Shown: in pieces, positions 1 through 10,352 of the stretch
How positions within the stretch are numbered: the stretch's first letter is position 1
Layout of the letters: each line of letters opens with the position of its first letter
Assembly: GCF_038069945.1 (NCBI RefSeq)
Contig: NZ_JBBPEV010000001.1
Span: 1,550,001 to 1,614,000 of the forward strand
Source of the DNA: Aquabacterium sp. A3
GTDB taxonomy: Bacteria > Pseudomonadota > Gammaproteobacteria > Burkholderiales > Burkholderiaceae_C
Reading direction: 5' to 3'
DNA length: 64,000 nucleotides
The notes under the pieces: generated by a model
Database searches by the model: none
What the model was told of the DNA's origin: nothing
What the model saw: only the letters and a program-made list of their open reading frames with translations
Program-made: the position numbers and the translations under genes

Positions 1-505
1 TGCCCAGCTTGGCCAGCTCGGAGGGCTGAAAGTTCATGAAGCCCAGGGGAATCCAGCGGCGCGCGCCGTACACCTCTTTGCCGATCATGGGCACCAGCAC
101 CAGCACCAGCAAGACGATGGAGAACAGGAAGATCCACTTGGCCAGGCGCTCCCAGGCGGCCATGGGCACCTGGGCCGTCACGGCCGCAAACACCAGCGCG
201 ATGACGATGGCCATGGCGTGTCGCATCACGAAGTGCGTGGGCTCGTAGCGGGCGAATCGGGGGTTGTCTGGCAGCGCGATGGTGGCGGAATACACCATCA
301 CCAGGCCCATGGCGATGAGGCCCAGCACCACCCACACCAGCGTCTGGTCAAAGCCCATGATGCGCGTGGGCTGCGCCGCACTCAGGTTGATGCGGTCGCG
401 CACCGGCAGCGAACCCACACCATCGTCGCGAGCGCCGACGCGGTCTTTCAAGGCGCCCCACCACACGGCGGGAGACCAACGGCCCAGGTTGGTGGTGTCG
501 CTCAT
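1..505 (-). CDS. ftsW: Peptidoglycan glycosyltransferase FtsW, N-terminal part (cut by window edge)
   Basis: FtsW is the septal SEDS-family glycan polymerase that works with FtsI in the inner membrane at the division site. Only the first 168 residues lie in the window. The protein opens [10 protein letters not shown], has a hydrophilic cytoplasmic lead of about 50 residues, then membrane segments, including the family-typical stretch [11 protein letters not shown] and a later [20 protein letters not shown], which matches the conserved SEDS W-I-x-L-G...QPSE-K motif. The start codon at 505 overlaps the murD stop as ATGA, so translation is probably coupled to murD. The position after murD is the usual dcw order. 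The C-terminal part lies beyond base 1. The identification is firm from motif and context. Confidence 0.95.
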   Translation of the reverse strand, partial: MSDTTNLGRWSPAVWWGALKDRVGARDDGVGSLPVRDRINLSAAQPTRIMGFDQTLVWVVLGLIAMGLVMVYSATIALPDNPRFARYEPTHFVMRHAMAIVIALVFAAVTAQVPMAAWERLAKWIFLFSIVLLVLVLVPMIGKEVYGARRWIPLGFMNFQPSELAKLG

Positions 506-2232
506 GCCACCTCTCCGCGATCGTGCGCGATGTCGTGCACGGTCTGCACGAACACCTCGGCCCTGTGGGCGTAGTTGCGGAACATGTCCAGGCTGGCGCA
601 GGCCGGGCTGAGCAGCACGGCATCACCAGGCTGGGCCTGGGCAAAGCACCAGCGCGTGGCCTCTTCCAGGGTGTCGTGTCGGGTGATCTCGATGGCCTCG
701 CCCCCCGGACGGCTCAGTCCCTGCAACACCTCGGCCAAGGCCGGAGCATCACGGCCGATGAGCGCGATGGCACGCGCATGGCGAGACAGGGGGGGTGCCA
801 GGGGTGCAAAGTCCTGGCCCTTGCCATCGCCCCCCAGGATCACCGCCAGTTTGCCGGGCGACAAGTCTGCGCCCAGGCCGGTCAGGGCCGCCACGGTGGC
901 GCCCACATTGGTGCCTTTGCTGTCGTCAATGGCATCCACACCGCCCACGGTGGCCACCAACTCCACACGATGGGGCTCGCCACGGTACTCACGCAGGCCG
1001 TGCAGCATGGGGGCCAGGGCGCAACCGATGGCGGTGGCCAGCGCCAGCGCGGCCAGCGCATTCGAGGCGTTGTGTCGCCCACGGATGCGCAAGGCGTCGG
1101 CCGGCATCAGGCGCTGCAGCACGATCTCGTGCTGCTCACCCTTGGCCAGCTTGATCGTGGGATCGGCTTCCTGCGCGCGCACCAGCCAGGCCATGCCAGC
1201 CTGCGTCACCAGGCCGAAGTCGCCGGGATGCTGAGGCGCATCCAGACCAAAGCGCACCACACGGCGATGCACCGTGCGTGCGGGACGCCCGCGCACACCC
1301 GACTTGATCACTTCAGGCGGCGGCACCATGGCCTCCACCGCCGGGTCATCTCGATTGATGACCATGACGGTGTCGCGGCGGCCATAAATGCGCGACTTGG
1401 CCTCGGCGTACGCCGCCATGCTGCCGTGCCAATCCAGATGATCCTGGCTGATGTTGAGCACCACCGCCGCGTCCGGCTCGAAGTTGCTCACACCATCGAG
1501 TTGGAAGCTGGAGAGTTCCAGCACCCAGGCTTGGGGCAAGACCTCAAAGACCGGTGCGGCAGGCTGGGGTGGCGTCAGCACGACCGGCGCCGCATCAGCG
1601 TCATCCACGTCCTCGACAGGCCCGGCATCATCGGCCTGCGCTGTGGGTTCGGTGGGCTCGACCAGATCGGTGGGCTCGGCGGGCTGCAGCGACGCTGACC
1701 GTTCGGCATTGTCTTTTTCCGGCTCTGCGTCCAGCGCCGTGCGCAGGGTGTCCAGCAGCGTGGGCCCGATGTTGCCCGCCAGGCCCACGCGCAGGCCCGC
1801 ACGCTCGATGAGCTGCGCCGTCAGCGAGGTGGTCGTGGTCTTGCCGTTGGTGCCCGTGATGGCCACCACCTTGGGCGCATAGCCCCGCTCGGATTTCAGG
1901 TCGGCCAAGGCCGACGCAAACAGCGACAACTCGCCCCGCACCGGGATGCCCTGGGCATCGGCGGCGGCCAGCAAGGCCGCCATGTCGGGCGCGTTGGGCG
2001 CCAGCCCCGGGCTCTTGAGCACCAGGTTCACGCCCTGCAGCAGCCCCACATCCAGCCCTTGAAGCAGCACGGCCTGCGGCACGTCGCTTGCCAGGGTGGC
2101 CGCCTGCGGCGGGGCACTGCGCGTGTCGGTCACGCGCACGGTCGCGCCACACCGGGCGCACCAGCGCGCCATGGCCAGCCCTGAGTCGCCCAGACCCAGG
2201 ATCAGCACGGTGAGGTTGCGTAGGTGGTGCAT
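502..2232 (-). CDS. murD: UDP-N-acetylmuramoyl-L-alanine--D-glutamate ligase MurD with an unusual acidic insert
   Basis: MurD adds D-glutamate to UDP-MurNAc-L-Ala in the cytoplasm, using ATP. The N-terminal Rossmann-like domain shows the GLGDSG turn (residues 13-18), the central domain has the P-loop GTNGKTTTT (127-135) and the VLELSSFQL motif (237-245), and the C-terminal part has DDSKGTN and the GGDGKGQDF loop. At 576 residues it is much longer than the family's roughly 440-500. Most of the excess is a Pro/Glu/Asp/Ala-rich low-complexity insert at about residues 168-235, between [11 protein letters not shown] and WVLELSS. Catalytic motifs on both sides are intact, so the enzyme should be active. 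It lies between mraY and ftsW. Confidence 0.96.
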   Translation of the reverse strand: MHHLRNLTVLILGLGDSGLAMARWCARCGATVRVTDTRSAPPQAATLASDVPQAVLLQGLDVGLLQGVNLVLKSPGLAPNAPDMAALLAAADAQGIPVRGELSLFASALADLKSERGYAPKVVAITGTNGKTTTTSLTAQLIERAGLRVGLAGNIGPTLLDTLRTALDAEPEKDNAERSASLQPAEPTDLVEPTEPTAQADDAGPVEDVDDADAAPVVLTPPQPAAPVFEVLPQAWVLELSSFQLDGVSNFEPDAAVVLNISQDHLDWHGSMAAYAEAKSRIYGRRDTVMVINRDDPAVEAMVPPPEVIKSGVRGRPARTVHRRVVRFGLDAPQHPGDFGLVTQAGMAWLVRAQEADPTIKLAKGEQHEIVLQRLMPADALRIRGRHNASNALAALALATAIGCALAPMLHGLREYRGEPHRVELVATVGGVDAIDDSKGTNVGATVAALTGLGADLSPGKLAVILGGDGKGQDFAPLAPPLSRHARAIALIGRDAPALAEVLQGLSRPGGEAIEITRHDTLEEATRWCFAQAQPGDAVLLSPACASLDMFRNYAHRAEVFVQTVHDIAHDRGEVA

Positions 2233-2245
2233 GTGAAGCAGAGGT

Positions 2246-3424
2246 TCAGCGCAGTTTCAGGGTGGACAGACCGACCAGGCACAGCAGCATGGTGATGATC
2301 CAGAAGCGGACCACGACCTGCGTTTCCTTCCAGCCAGACTTCTCGAAGTGGTGGTGCAGCGGCGCCATCAGCAAGATGCGCCGGCCTTCGCCATATTTCT
2401 TCTTCGTGTACTTGAAGTAGCTCACCTGCACCATGACCGACAGGGCCTCCAGCACGAAGATGCCACCCATGACGGCGAGCACCACCTCCTGGCGCACGAT
2501 GACGGCGATGGTGCCCAGAGCACCCCCCAGGGCCAGCGCCCCGACATCGCCCATGAACACCTGCGCCGGGTAGGCGTTGAACCACAAGAAGGCCAGCCCC
2601 GCACCCGACATCGCCGCACAGAACACCAGCAACTCACCCGCGCCCGGGATGTAGGGCAGCAGCAGGTAGCGAGAGAACACGGCGTTGCCGGTCACATAGG
2701 CAAAGATGCCCAGCGCGGCGCCCACCATCACCACCGGCATGATGGCCAGGCCGTCCAGCCCGTCGGTGAGGTTGACCGCGTTGCTGGAGCCCACGATGAC
2801 CACGTAGGTCAGTGCGATGAAGCCCCACACACCCAGCGGGTAGCTCACGCTCTTGAAGAAGGGCACGATCAGGTCGGCGGCGGGCGGCAGGTCGTTGGTG
2901 AAGCCCGACGCCACCCAATCAAAGAACAGCTCCATCACCTGTTCGTTGCTGTTGCCGGAGACCGCAAACGCCAGAAAGAACGCCGAAATCAACCCGATCA
3001 GCGATTGCCAGAAGTACTTTTCACGCGAGCGCATGCCTTCGGGGTCTTTGAGCACCACCTTGCGCCAGTCGTCCACCCAGCCGATGGCCCCGAAGCCCAG
3101 GGTGACGATCATCACCACCCACACGAACCGGTTGGACCAGTCGAACCACAGGAAGGTGGACAGGCCGATGGCCAGCAAGATCAGCGCGCCGCCCATGGTG
3201 GGGGTGCCCCGCTTGGCCAGGTGCTCTTGCACCCCGTACTCGCGGATGGGCTGACCGATCTTGAGTTCGGTGAGCTTGCGGATGACGATGGGCCCCAGGA
3301 TGAGGCCGATGAGCACCGCCGTCATGGCGGCCATCACCGCCCGGAAGGTGAGGTACTGGAACACACGCAGGAAACCCAGGCTGGGGTCCAGCGACTGCAA
3401 CCACATGGCCAGACTAAGCAGCAT
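2246..3424 (-). CDS. mraY: Phospho-N-acetylmuramoyl-pentapeptide transferase MraY
   Basis: MraY transfers phospho-MurNAc-pentapeptide to undecaprenyl phosphate at the inner membrane, making lipid I. The protein is 392 residues with about ten membrane segments. It carries the family motifs GTPTMGG (around residue 70), GWVDDWRK, the catalytic [13 protein letters not shown] stretch, FMGDVG and the C-terminal APLHHHFEK. The start at 3424 is preferred over one ten codons upstream because a near-perfect Shine-Dalgarno (AAGGAGGTGCCC then ATG) stands directly before it, and the protein then opens MLLSLAMWL as usual for this order. The start codon lies 11 bases inside the end of murF, so the two are probably translationally coupled. 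Confidence 0.97.
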   Translation of the reverse strand: MLLSLAMWLQSLDPSLGFLRVFQYLTFRAVMAAMTAVLIGLILGPIVIRKLTELKIGQPIREYGVQEHLAKRGTPTMGGALILLAIGLSTFLWFDWSNRFVWVVMIVTLGFGAIGWVDDWRKVVLKDPEGMRSREKYFWQSLIGLISAFFLAFAVSGNSNEQVMELFFDWVASGFTNDLPPAADLIVPFFKSVSYPLGVWGFIALTYVVIVGSSNAVNLTDGLDGLAIMPVVMVGAALGIFAYVTGNAVFSRYLLLPYIPGAGELLVFCAAMSGAGLAFLWFNAYPAQVFMGDVGALALGGALGTIAVIVRQEVVLAVMGGIFVLEALSVMVQVSYFKYTKKKYGEGRRILLMAPLHHHFEKSGWKETQVVVRFWIITMLLCLVGLSTLKLR

Positions 3425-4835
3425 GGGCACCTCCTTGCAGAGCTGCCACGACAAGTTCCATCTTCATGAATCGAGAACCTTTGACCAGCACGGACGCCAC
3501 CTGGGGCGCGCCGGCTTGAACCATGGACAAGGCCGAGACGATCTCGGCCGATGAGGTGAAAACGCGGGCGTGGTCGCCATAGGCCTGGGCGGCGTGCACA
3601 CACAAGTCACCGGCCACCCAGAAGTGCTCGATGCCACGGTCTTTCGCGTAGGCGCCCACTTCGGCATGAAAGGCGGGGCCTTGTGAGCCCACCTCACCCA
3701 TGTCACCCAGCACCATCCAGCGGGGCCCCGGCAGGTCGGCCAGCATGTCAATGGCCGCACGCACGGAATCGGGGTTGGCGTTGTAGCTGTCGTCCACCAG
3801 CGTGAGGGCCCGACCGCCCTGGTGCAGGGTGTGCAATTGCGATCGGCCTTTGACGGGCTCGAAGGCGGACAGGCCACGCGCGATCACCGCCAGGGGCACG
3901 CCGGCCCCCAGGGCAGCCGCCGTGGCCGCCAGCGCGTTGCGCACGTTGTGCCGCCCGGCCATGTTCAAGGCCACCTCGGCCTGCGCACCGCGGGCTTGCA
4001 GGGTGATCTGCCAGTGTGGACGGGGCTCGGCCAGCCAGACAGCCTGCCCTTGCACGGCAGCGGCGGCATCGTCACCAAACTCCATGCGCTCGTAGCCATT
4101 GGCCAGTTCGCGCCACACGGCGGTGTACTCGTCATCGGCGGGAAACACCGCCACGCCACTGCGGCTGAGCGCCTGCAGCACGGCTCCGTTCTCGCGGGCC
4201 ACCGCCTCGACCGTGTGCATGAACTCCTGGTGTTCGCGCTGGGCGTTGTTGACGAGACCCACGGTGGGCGCCGCGATGGCCGCCAGCTGCGCAATTTCGC
4301 CAGGGTGGTTCATGCCCAACTCGACCACCGCGCAGCGGTGCACACCCTCGCGCAAGCGCAAGAGGGTCAGGGGCACACCGATGTCGTTGTTGAAGTTGCC
4401 GGCCGTGGCCAGGGCCGCCTCCGGCGACCCTTGCTCGGTCATCCAGGTGCGCAGGACGGTGGCGATCATCTGGGTGACCGTGGTCTTGCCGTTGCTGCCG
4501 GTCACGGCGATCAGCGGCAGATCAAAACGGGCACGCCACCCCGAGGCCAGCCAGGCCAGGGCCGCGCGCGTGTCGGCCACCATCAGGCCCGGCAAGCCGC
4601 AGGTGGCCACGCCACGCTGCCCGATCACGGCCACCGCCCCGGCTTGCGCCGCCTGCGGCAGAAAGTCATGGGCATCGAAACGCTCACCGCGCAAGGCCAC
4701 GAAGAGGTCACCGGCCTGCAAGGTGCGCGTGTCGGTGTGCACCCGCATGATGGGCGTGGCAGGATCGCCATGCAACACCGAGCCAGGCAGCAGGGCGTGG
4801 GCCAGGCCCAGGGTCATCATCGGCACAGCGCTCAT
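3414..4835 (-). CDS. murF: UDP-N-acetylmuramoyl-tripeptide--D-alanyl-D-alanine ligase MurF
   Basis: MurF adds D-Ala-D-Ala to UDP-MurNAc-tripeptide, the last cytoplasmic step before lipid I. The 473-residue protein has the Mur-ligase domains in order: an N-terminal UDP-binding domain with [16 protein letters not shown], the P-loop [11 protein letters not shown] near residue 112, [12 protein letters not shown], and a C-terminal domain with [10 protein letters not shown] and VLGDMGEVG, both diagnostic of MurF. Its start overlaps the murE stop as ATGA, and its end contains the ribosome-binding site and start of mraY. Length is normal for the family. Confidence 0.97.
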   Translation of the reverse strand: MSAVPMMTLGLAHALLPGSVLHGDPATPIMRVHTDTRTLQAGDLFVALRGERFDAHDFLPQAAQAGAVAVIGQRGVATCGLPGLMVADTRAALAWLASGWRARFDLPLIAVTGSNGKTTVTQMIATVLRTWMTEQGSPEAALATAGNFNNDIGVPLTLLRLREGVHRCAVVELGMNHPGEIAQLAAIAAPTVGLVNNAQREHQEFMHTVEAVARENGAVLQALSRSGVAVFPADDEYTAVWRELANGYERMEFGDDAAAAVQGQAVWLAEPRPHWQITLQARGAQAEVALNMAGRHNVRNALAATAAALGAGVPLAVIARGLSAFEPVKGRSQLHTLHQGGRALTLVDDSYNANPDSVRAAIDMLADLPGPRWMVLGDMGEVGSQGPAFHAEVGAYAKDRGIEHFWVAGDLCVHAAQAYGDHARVFTSSAEIVSALSMVQAGAPQVASVLVKGSRFMKMELVVAALQGGAHAA

Positions 4836-6352
4836 GCGGCCCCCCCCTTCAAGCGCGCATCCAGCGCGGCCATCGCCTCGTCCGCATCAGAAAACGGTAG
4901 ACGAACGCCCGCCACTTCTTGATACGTTTCGTGGCCCTTGCCAGCCACCAGCACCACGTCTTGCGGCCGCGCCATGCGCACCGCCTGGACGATGGCGGCA
5001 CGGCGATCGAGCTCCACCTGGGCGGCCTGCGGCGTGTGCAGCCCGGCCACCATCTGGTCGACGATGGCTTGCGGCGCCTCATGGCGTGGGTTGTCGCTGG
5101 TGAGCATCACCACATCGGCACCTTGTTCGGCCACGCGGGCCATCAGTGGGCGCTTGGACGCATCGCGGTTGCCACCGCATCCCAGCACACAGATCAGGCG
5201 GCCCGCACGGGCCTGTGCCACGGGCTGCAGGGTACGCAAGGCCTTGTCGAGCGCATCGGGTGTGTGGGCGTAATCCACCACCACCATCGGTTGCTCGGCC
5301 TGAGCCGGCCCGATGATCTGCATGCGTCCCGGCACGGCCTTCAATCCGGCGCAGGCGCGCACCGCATCGGCCAGGCTGTGACCCAGGGCACGCAAGGCAC
5401 CCAGCACCGCCAGCAGGTTGGAGACGTTGAACAGGCCGATGATGGGCGCGCGCAACTCGGCCTGCGCCATCACCTTGAAGGTCTCGTCGCGCTCGACCAC
5501 CGTGAAGGTGGTGCCATGCGCCTGCTGACGCACGTCACAGGCTTGCAGGCGCACATCAGGGCGGCAACCATAGGTCCAGGTGGGCACGCCTTGCGCACGC
5601 AGCACCGATTGCAGCACCTCGCCTTGGGGGTCGTCCAGGTTGATCACCGCCGCACGCAAGCCTGGCCATTCGAACAGGGCCTGCTTGGCGCACCAATAAG
5701 CCTGCATGCTGCCGTGGTAGTCCAGATGGTCTTGGGTGAAGTTGGTGAACTGCGCCACCGCGATGCGCGTGGCGTGCAGCCTCAGCTCCTCGATGCCGAT
5801 GGATGAGGCCTCGATGGCCGCCGCCTTCAAGCCCTGGCTCACAAACCGCTGGAAGGTGGCCTGCAAGGTGATGGGGTCGGGTGTCGTGAAGCCGGTGGAC
5901 TCCACCCCTGGGTGTCCGGCACGGCCCACGCCCAGGGTGCCGATCACGCCGCAGCCTTGCCCCAGCGCGTCCAGCGCCTGAGCCGTCCACCACGAGGTCG
6001 ACGTCTTGCCATTGGTGCCCGTGACGGCCACCACGTCCAGATGGGCACTGGGTTGGCCATAAAAGGCGTGGGCCAGCTCGGCACTGCGGCGCTTGAGGTC
6101 GGGCACCGCCACCACGCGGGCGTCGTCCAGAGCGTGCGCCTGCACGCCCTCGGCCTCCACCACGCAGGCCAGGGCACCAGCGTCCAGCGCCTGTTGCACG
6201 TAGGCGCGTCCGTCGCTGGCGGCACCCGGCCAGGCCACAAACGCCTGGTGGGCCTGCGCACGAACCCGGCGGCTGTCCACCACCAGCTCGCGCACACCAC
6301 GGTCGCCAAGCCAGCGCAACAGGTCGGTCAGTTGATGGAGGTGGTGCAGCAT
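4832..6352 (-). CDS. murE: UDP-N-acetylmuramoyl-L-alanyl-D-glutamate--2,6-diaminopimelate ligase MurE
   Basis: MurE adds the third amino acid of the stem peptide. The P-loop TGTNGKTSTSWW is near residue 110. The DNPRHE motif near residue 420 is the signature of the meso-diaminopimelate-adding type, as expected in Gram-negative bacteria, rather than the lysine type. VDYAHTPDAL and GCGGNRDASKR are also present. The length of 506 residues is normal. The start codon at 6352 overlaps the ftsI stop as ATGA and the stop overlaps the murF start, so ftsI-murE-murF-mraY form one coupled translation chain. Confidence 0.97.
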   Translation of the reverse strand: MLHHLHQLTDLLRWLGDRGVRELVVDSRRVRAQAHQAFVAWPGAASDGRAYVQQALDAGALACVVEAEGVQAHALDDARVVAVPDLKRRSAELAHAFYGQPSAHLDVVAVTGTNGKTSTSWWTAQALDALGQGCGVIGTLGVGRAGHPGVESTGFTTPDPITLQATFQRFVSQGLKAAAIEASSIGIEELRLHATRIAVAQFTNFTQDHLDYHGSMQAYWCAKQALFEWPGLRAAVINLDDPQGEVLQSVLRAQGVPTWTYGCRPDVRLQACDVRQQAHGTTFTVVERDETFKVMAQAELRAPIIGLFNVSNLLAVLGALRALGHSLADAVRACAGLKAVPGRMQIIGPAQAEQPMVVVDYAHTPDALDKALRTLQPVAQARAGRLICVLGCGGNRDASKRPLMARVAEQGADVVMLTSDNPRHEAPQAIVDQMVAGLHTPQAAQVELDRRAAIVQAVRMARPQDVVLVAGKGHETYQEVAGVRLPFSDADEAMAALDARLKGGAA

Positions 6353-8193
6353 CAGAAGCTCTCCACCTCGGCGGGCACCAGCCGCTCTGAGGCCACGATG
6401 TGGGGCTCCACCGCCATGTCCGGCAGCACGCCCAGGCGGTTGAGCGTGTGCTGAACCACCTGACTGAACACCGGCGCGGCCACCGCACCGCCGTAGTACT
6501 TGCCGTTGTTGGGCTCATCGACCATCACGGCCACCACGATGCGGGGCTGACTGATGGGGGCAATGCCCACGAACCAGGCCCGGTATTTGTTGCTGGCGTA
6601 CCCGCGCCCCTCTTGCTTGCGGGCCGTGCCCGACTTGCCGCCCACGCTGTAGCCCACGGTCTGTGCCAGCGGGGCGGTGCCGCCGGGGCCGGCGGCCATC
6701 TGCAGCATGTGCCGCACCGTGCGCGCCACGTCGGGAGACAACACACGACGGCCATGCACCAGTTGCTCGTGCGCCTGGCCGCCCGTGCGCATCACCCCTT
6801 CGCGCGCCAGCAAGGTCATGGGCACCAGCTCACCATCGGTGGCAAACACGGTGTAGGCCTGCGCGATCTGGAACAGGCTGGCCGACAGGCCATAGCCATA
6901 GCTCATGGTGGCCTGCTCGATGCGACGCCAGCTCTTGTAAGGGCGCAGCCGACCGGTCACGGCACCAGGAAAGTCAATCTGCGGCTTCTGCCCCAAACCC
7001 ACGGCCGAGAACAGCTCCCACATTTCGCGGGGCTGCATCTGCATGGCCAGCTTGACCGTGCCCACGTTGCTGGATTTCTGGATGACCTCGGCCACGGTGA
7101 GGTCGTCGTGCGGATGCGCGTCACTGATGGTGGAGCCATCGATGCTGATGCGGCCGGGCGCCGTCTGGATGATGGTGTCGGGGCGCACGCGCCCGGTCTC
7201 CAGCGCCCAGCCTGCGATGAAGGGCTTCATGGTCGAGCCGGGCTCGAAGGTGTCGGTGAGCGCGCGGTTGCGCAACTGCGCGCCGGTCAGGTTGCGGCGG
7301 TCATCAGGGCGGTAGGTGGGCACGTTGGCCAGCGCCAGCACCTCGCCGGTGTGCACGTCCAGCACGACCACACTGCCGGCCTTGGCCTTGTTGTCCAGCA
7401 CCGCATTGCGAATCTGCTGGTAGGCGTAGAACTGCACCTTGGCATCGATCGACAGGCGCACCGTTTCACCATCGACGGCGGGCACCATGTCGCCCACCGA
7501 CTCCACCACCCGACCGAGGCGGTCCTTGATGACGCGACGCATGCCGTCGCGACCGGCCAGGCGCGATTGGTGGGCCAGCTCGATGCCCTCCTGGCCTTTG
7601 TCTTCGATGTTGGTGAAGCCCACCACGTGGGCCACGGCCTCACCTTCGGGGTAGTGCCGCTTGGCCTCGCGCAACTGGTGCACCCCTTTGATGTTCAGGG
7701 CTGCCACGGCCTGGGCCACCTCGTCGTCCACCTTGCGGCGCAACCACACGAAGTTGGGGCTGCGAGACAGGCGCTTGTCGAGCTCGCCCACGCTCATGCC
7801 CAGAAGCTTGGCCAGTTCACGCTTTTGCGCCGCAGAGGCATCCAGGTCTTTGGGGATGGCCCACAGCGAGGGCGCCGGCACGCTGGAGGCCAGCAACTCG
7901 CCGTGGCGATCCAGGATGCGGCCACGGTTGGCCTCCAGGGCAATGCGCCGTTCGTACCGGCTGGCGCCCTGCTCCAGGTAGAAGTCGTTTTCGATGATCT
8001 GAATCCAGGCCGCGCGCCCGATGAGCACTGCAAAACCCAGGCCGATGGCACCGATCATGAACTTGACACGCCACGGCGGGGTGCGCGACGCCAGCAAAGG
8101 GCTGCTCGCATAACGCACCGAGGGCATGGCCCCCAGCTTGCGCTGTCGGGGCTGCCCTCGCAGGCGGCGCCAGAAATCGCCCAGCCGGCTCAT
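6352..8193 (-). CDS. ftsI: Septal peptidoglycan D,D-transpeptidase FtsI (PBP3)
   Basis: FtsI is the class B penicillin-binding protein that cross-links septal peptidoglycan. It has a short basic cytoplasmic lead, one membrane anchor (FMIGAIGLGFAVLIGRAAW), a PBP dimer domain, and a transpeptidase domain with the active-site serine in GSTMK (S320), the SSN motif (SSNVGTVKL) and KSGT (GGKSGTARK, about residue 518). I chose the start at 8193 ([10 protein letters not shown]), giving 613 residues, because this ATG overlaps the ftsL stop as ATGA. A longer reading to 8265 would run through ftsL coding sequence and has an unlikely Gly/Ala/Cys-rich lead. Confidence 0.96.
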   Translation of the reverse strand: MSRLGDFWRRLRGQPRQRKLGAMPSVRYASSPLLASRTPPWRVKFMIGAIGLGFAVLIGRAAWIQIIENDFYLEQGASRYERRIALEANRGRILDRHGELLASSVPAPSLWAIPKDLDASAAQKRELAKLLGMSVGELDKRLSRSPNFVWLRRKVDDEVAQAVAALNIKGVHQLREAKRHYPEGEAVAHVVGFTNIEDKGQEGIELAHQSRLAGRDGMRRVIKDRLGRVVESVGDMVPAVDGETVRLSIDAKVQFYAYQQIRNAVLDNKAKAGSVVVLDVHTGEVLALANVPTYRPDDRRNLTGAQLRNRALTDTFEPGSTMKPFIAGWALETGRVRPDTIIQTAPGRISIDGSTISDAHPHDDLTVAEVIQKSSNVGTVKLAMQMQPREMWELFSAVGLGQKPQIDFPGAVTGRLRPYKSWRRIEQATMSYGYGLSASLFQIAQAYTVFATDGELVPMTLLAREGVMRTGGQAHEQLVHGRRVLSPDVARTVRHMLQMAAGPGGTAPLAQTVGYSVGGKSGTARKQEGRGYASNKYRAWFVGIAPISQPRIVVAVMVDEPNNGKYYGGAVAAPVFSQVVQHTLNRLGVLPDMAVEPHIVASERLVPAEVESF

Positions 8194-8534
8194 GGCGCAC
8201 GCCCCCCCATGCCGGCAGGCACCGCGCCAGAGGCGGCCGCCACGGGCGGTGCAGGCACCACCCACGAGCCGGATTGGGCCACATAGTGGGTCACGGCGGG
8301 CGTGGGGGCCGCCATGCGCAGCTTGTCACGCGCCAGCTTCTCCACGCGCAGGGGCGTGGCCTGCACGCGCTTTTCCAGTTGCAGGCGCTCGTAGTCGATC
8401 TGCAGTTCGCGCGAGGCGCGCTGGGCTCGCTCCATCTCGACAAACAGGCGACGCGATTCGTAGCTGGACTGCACCAGCCAGAAGCAGCTCAGGAGCAGCA
8501 CAGCCGCCAGGATGAGGTTCATGCGCAGGCTCAT
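8190..8534 (-). CDS. ftsL: Cell division protein FtsL
   Basis: FtsL is a small bitopic divisome protein that pairs with FtsB and FtsQ and helps activate FtsWI. The 114-residue product has an N-terminal membrane segment ([18 protein letters not shown]) and then a heptad-like coiled-coil region ([20 protein letters not shown]) ending near residue 75, with a Pro/Ala/Gly-rich tail of about 30 residues that looks disordered. Sequence conservation in this family is poor, so position between rsmH and ftsI is the main evidence. Both ends overlap their neighbours as ATGA. Confidence 0.93.
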   Translation of the reverse strand: MSLRMNLILAAVLLLSCFWLVQSSYESRRLFVEMERAQRASRELQIDYERLQLEKRVQATPLRVEKLARDKLRMAAPTPAVTHYVAQSGSWVVPAPPVAAASGAVPAGMGGRAP

Positions 8535-9550
8535 CGCGACCTCCTGCCCCGCGCAGGCGCCGCACCGCGACCGGACGCCGGCGGTGTGTAGGGCACCTCG
8601 GTGCGCTCGGCCACACGCAAGACCGCCGAGCGTGAGCGGGGGTTGGCCGCCACCTCGTCCGCAGAGGGCTTGATGCGGGCCACGGCCTGGAGCATCAGCG
8701 GCTTGGGCGCGGCAAATGGCGCCCGGCGATCCACTTCGTCACGGCTGTGGCGAGCGATGAAGGTCTTGACGATGCGGTCTTCCAGCGAGTGGAAGCTGAT
8801 CACGGCCAGGCGCCCGCCTGGCGCCAGCATGCTCAGTGCGGCGTCCAGCGCATCTTCGAGCTCGCCGAGCTCACGGTTGACGTGAATCCGAAGAGCCTGG
8901 AAGGTGCGGGTGGCAGGGTCTTGCCCGGCCTCGCGGGTTTTGACCGAACGAGCCACGAGCGCCGCCAGCTCGGCGGTGGTGCGCACAGGCTGGCCTTCAT
9001 CGCGGCGAGCGACAAGCGCCTTTGCAATGGGCCAAGCAAACCGTTCTTCGCCATAGGTCTGGATCACATGGGAGATTGCTTCCACCGAGGCGCTGGCCAG
9101 GAAATCGGCCGCGCTCTCGCCCTGCGTCGTGTCCATGCGCATGTCCAGCGGCGCATCGAACCGAAAGCTGAAACCCCGCATGGGGTTGTCAATCTGCGGC
9201 GACGACACGCCGATGTCCATCAACAGGCCATCCACCTGGGGCCAGCCGTGCTCGCGCGCCACGTCGGCCCAGGACGAAAAGGGGGCGTGGGCAATGGCGA
9301 AGCGCTCGTCGTGGATGGCGGCCTCGCCCTGGGTGGCGTGGGCGATGGCCTCAGGGTCACGGTCGAGCGCCAGGAGCCGAGCCTCAGGCCCGAGATGGGA
9401 CAGGATCAGGCGCGAATGCCCCCCGCGACCGAAGGTGGCGTCCACGTAACGCCCTTGCGGACGCGGGCCCACATCGCCGTCCCACAAGGCCTGAACGGCC
9501 TCGTGCAGCAAAACGGTGTGGTGCTGCCAAGGTTGCTGGGTGGCCTGCAT
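8531..9550 (-). CDS. rsmH: 16S rRNA (cytosine(1402)-N(4))-methyltransferase RsmH
   Basis: RsmH (MraW) methylates N4 of C1402 in 16S rRNA using S-adenosylmethionine. The 339-residue protein opens with [13 protein letters not shown], followed by the SAM-binding loop [11 protein letters not shown] (residues 36-46), the DRDPEAI acidic end of the second strand, [30 protein letters not shown], and near the C-terminus [15 protein letters not shown]. All are typical of the family. The C-terminal tail is Arg-rich. It follows mraZ by five bases and overlaps ftsL at its stop. Confidence 0.97.
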   Translation of the reverse strand: MQATQQPWQHHTVLLHEAVQALWDGDVGPRPQGRYVDATFGRGGHSRLILSHLGPEARLLALDRDPEAIAHATQGEAAIHDERFAIAHAPFSSWADVAREHGWPQVDGLLMDIGVSSPQIDNPMRGFSFRFDAPLDMRMDTTQGESAADFLASASVEAISHVIQTYGEERFAWPIAKALVARRDEGQPVRTTAELAALVARSVKTREAGQDPATRTFQALRIHVNRELGELEDALDAALSMLAPGGRLAVISFHSLEDRIVKTFIARHSRDEVDRRAPFAAPKPLMLQAVARIKPSADEVAANPRSRSAVLRVAERTEVPYTPPASGRGAAPARGRRSR

Positions 9551-9555
9551 GGGCG

Positions 9556-10005
9556 TCAGAAGGTGAAGTCCTGCAAGGCCTGGGGCATGGGCTCGGCCAT
9601 CACGGCCGACTCATGGGCGGCGTAGCGTTCGGCGTCCCACAACTCGAAGTGGCTGCCCATGCCGAGCAGCATCACGTCTTTCTGGAGCCCGGCAGCCGCC
9701 CGCAGCTCGGGCGCCACCAGCACACGCGCCGCGCCGTCGATCTCCACATCCTGGGCGTTGCCCAGAAAGATGCGCTTCCAGCCCGCCGCCGACATGGGCA
9801 GGGCCGCGATCTTGTCGCGGAAAGCCTCCCACGCGGGGCGGGGGAAGATCATCAGGCAGCCATCGGGGTTTTTGGTGATGGTCAACTGCCCCTCACAAAG
9901 GGCCTGCAAGGCATCGCGATGGCGCACCGGGACCGCCAAGCGTCCCTTGGCGTCCATCGACAGCGCCGAAGCCCCTTGAAAGACCAGAGTCACACAAAAC
10001 CCCAC
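9556..10005 (-). CDS. mraZ: Transcriptional regulator MraZ
   Basis: MraZ is a ring-forming DNA-binding protein that represses the dcw operon it heads. The protein has two SpoVT/AbrB-like halves: [23 protein letters not shown] at the N-terminus and a second unit around [18 protein letters not shown]. The exact start is uncertain. The reading frame opens at GTG 10005, but another GTG at 9993 is closer to the usual start just before FQGAS, and neither has a clear Shine-Dalgarno sequence. The repeated GTGGG-type boxes run across both candidates, consistent with autoregulation. It reads into rsmH with a five-base gap. Confidence 0.94.
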   Translation of the reverse strand: MGFCVTLVFQGASALSMDAKGRLAVPVRHRDALQALCEGQLTITKNPDGCLMIFPRPAWEAFRDKIAALPMSAAGWKRIFLGNAQDVEIDGAARVLVAPELRAAAGLQKDVMLLGMGSHFELWDAERYAAHESAVMAEPMPQALQDFTF

Positions 10006-10025
10006 GAATTTGCACTAAATCCCAC
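9991..10025 (-). promoter_or_regulatory. MraZ operator: four GTGxx boxes at exact 10-bp period
   Basis: On the minus strand, GTGGG (10025-10021), GTGCA (10015-10011), GTGGG (10005-10001) and GTGTG (9995-9991) recur every ten bases. This is the known arrangement of MraZ targets (TGGGN repeats separated by five bases, one helical turn). The boxes overlap the proposed -10 region and transcription start, so occupation would block the promoter. Two of the four boxes are degenerate. Confidence 0.75.
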
Positions 10026-10052
10026 TTTAACCGAGCTCCGGGGTCGAAACAA
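10024..10052 (-). promoter_or_regulatory. Candidate sigma70 promoter of the dcw operon
   Basis: TTGTTT (10052-10047), a 17-base spacer, then TAAAGT (10029-10024) on the minus strand. The -10 is a 4-of-6 match. Its position directly upstream of and overlapping the MraZ boxes supports the call. An AT-rich stretch with a run of T lies upstream and could act as an UP element. Confidence 0.45.
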
Positions 10053-10352
10053 GGTCAAACGCTAAAAAAAATCAATGAAATCAAATACTTACGTGCGTTT
10101 TGAAGGGGTCGGCAGAAGAAAAAAGTCCTTAATAATCAACAACCTGCACAAGGGACTGGAAGTGGTGCTTGAGCAAATTCCCCATCCTGGGCGAGGCCGG
10201 TGACCCGGCAAGTGCGCCCGCCCACCGGGACTGTGGTGCGCTGCACAACACCCCCCTCACACGCAGGGGGCACCCCCCTCGCACTGGGGATGACCGCCAT
10301 GCCATGCCCTGCCTACACTGGGACAAATTGGTTTCAAACACAGGTAGACCTC

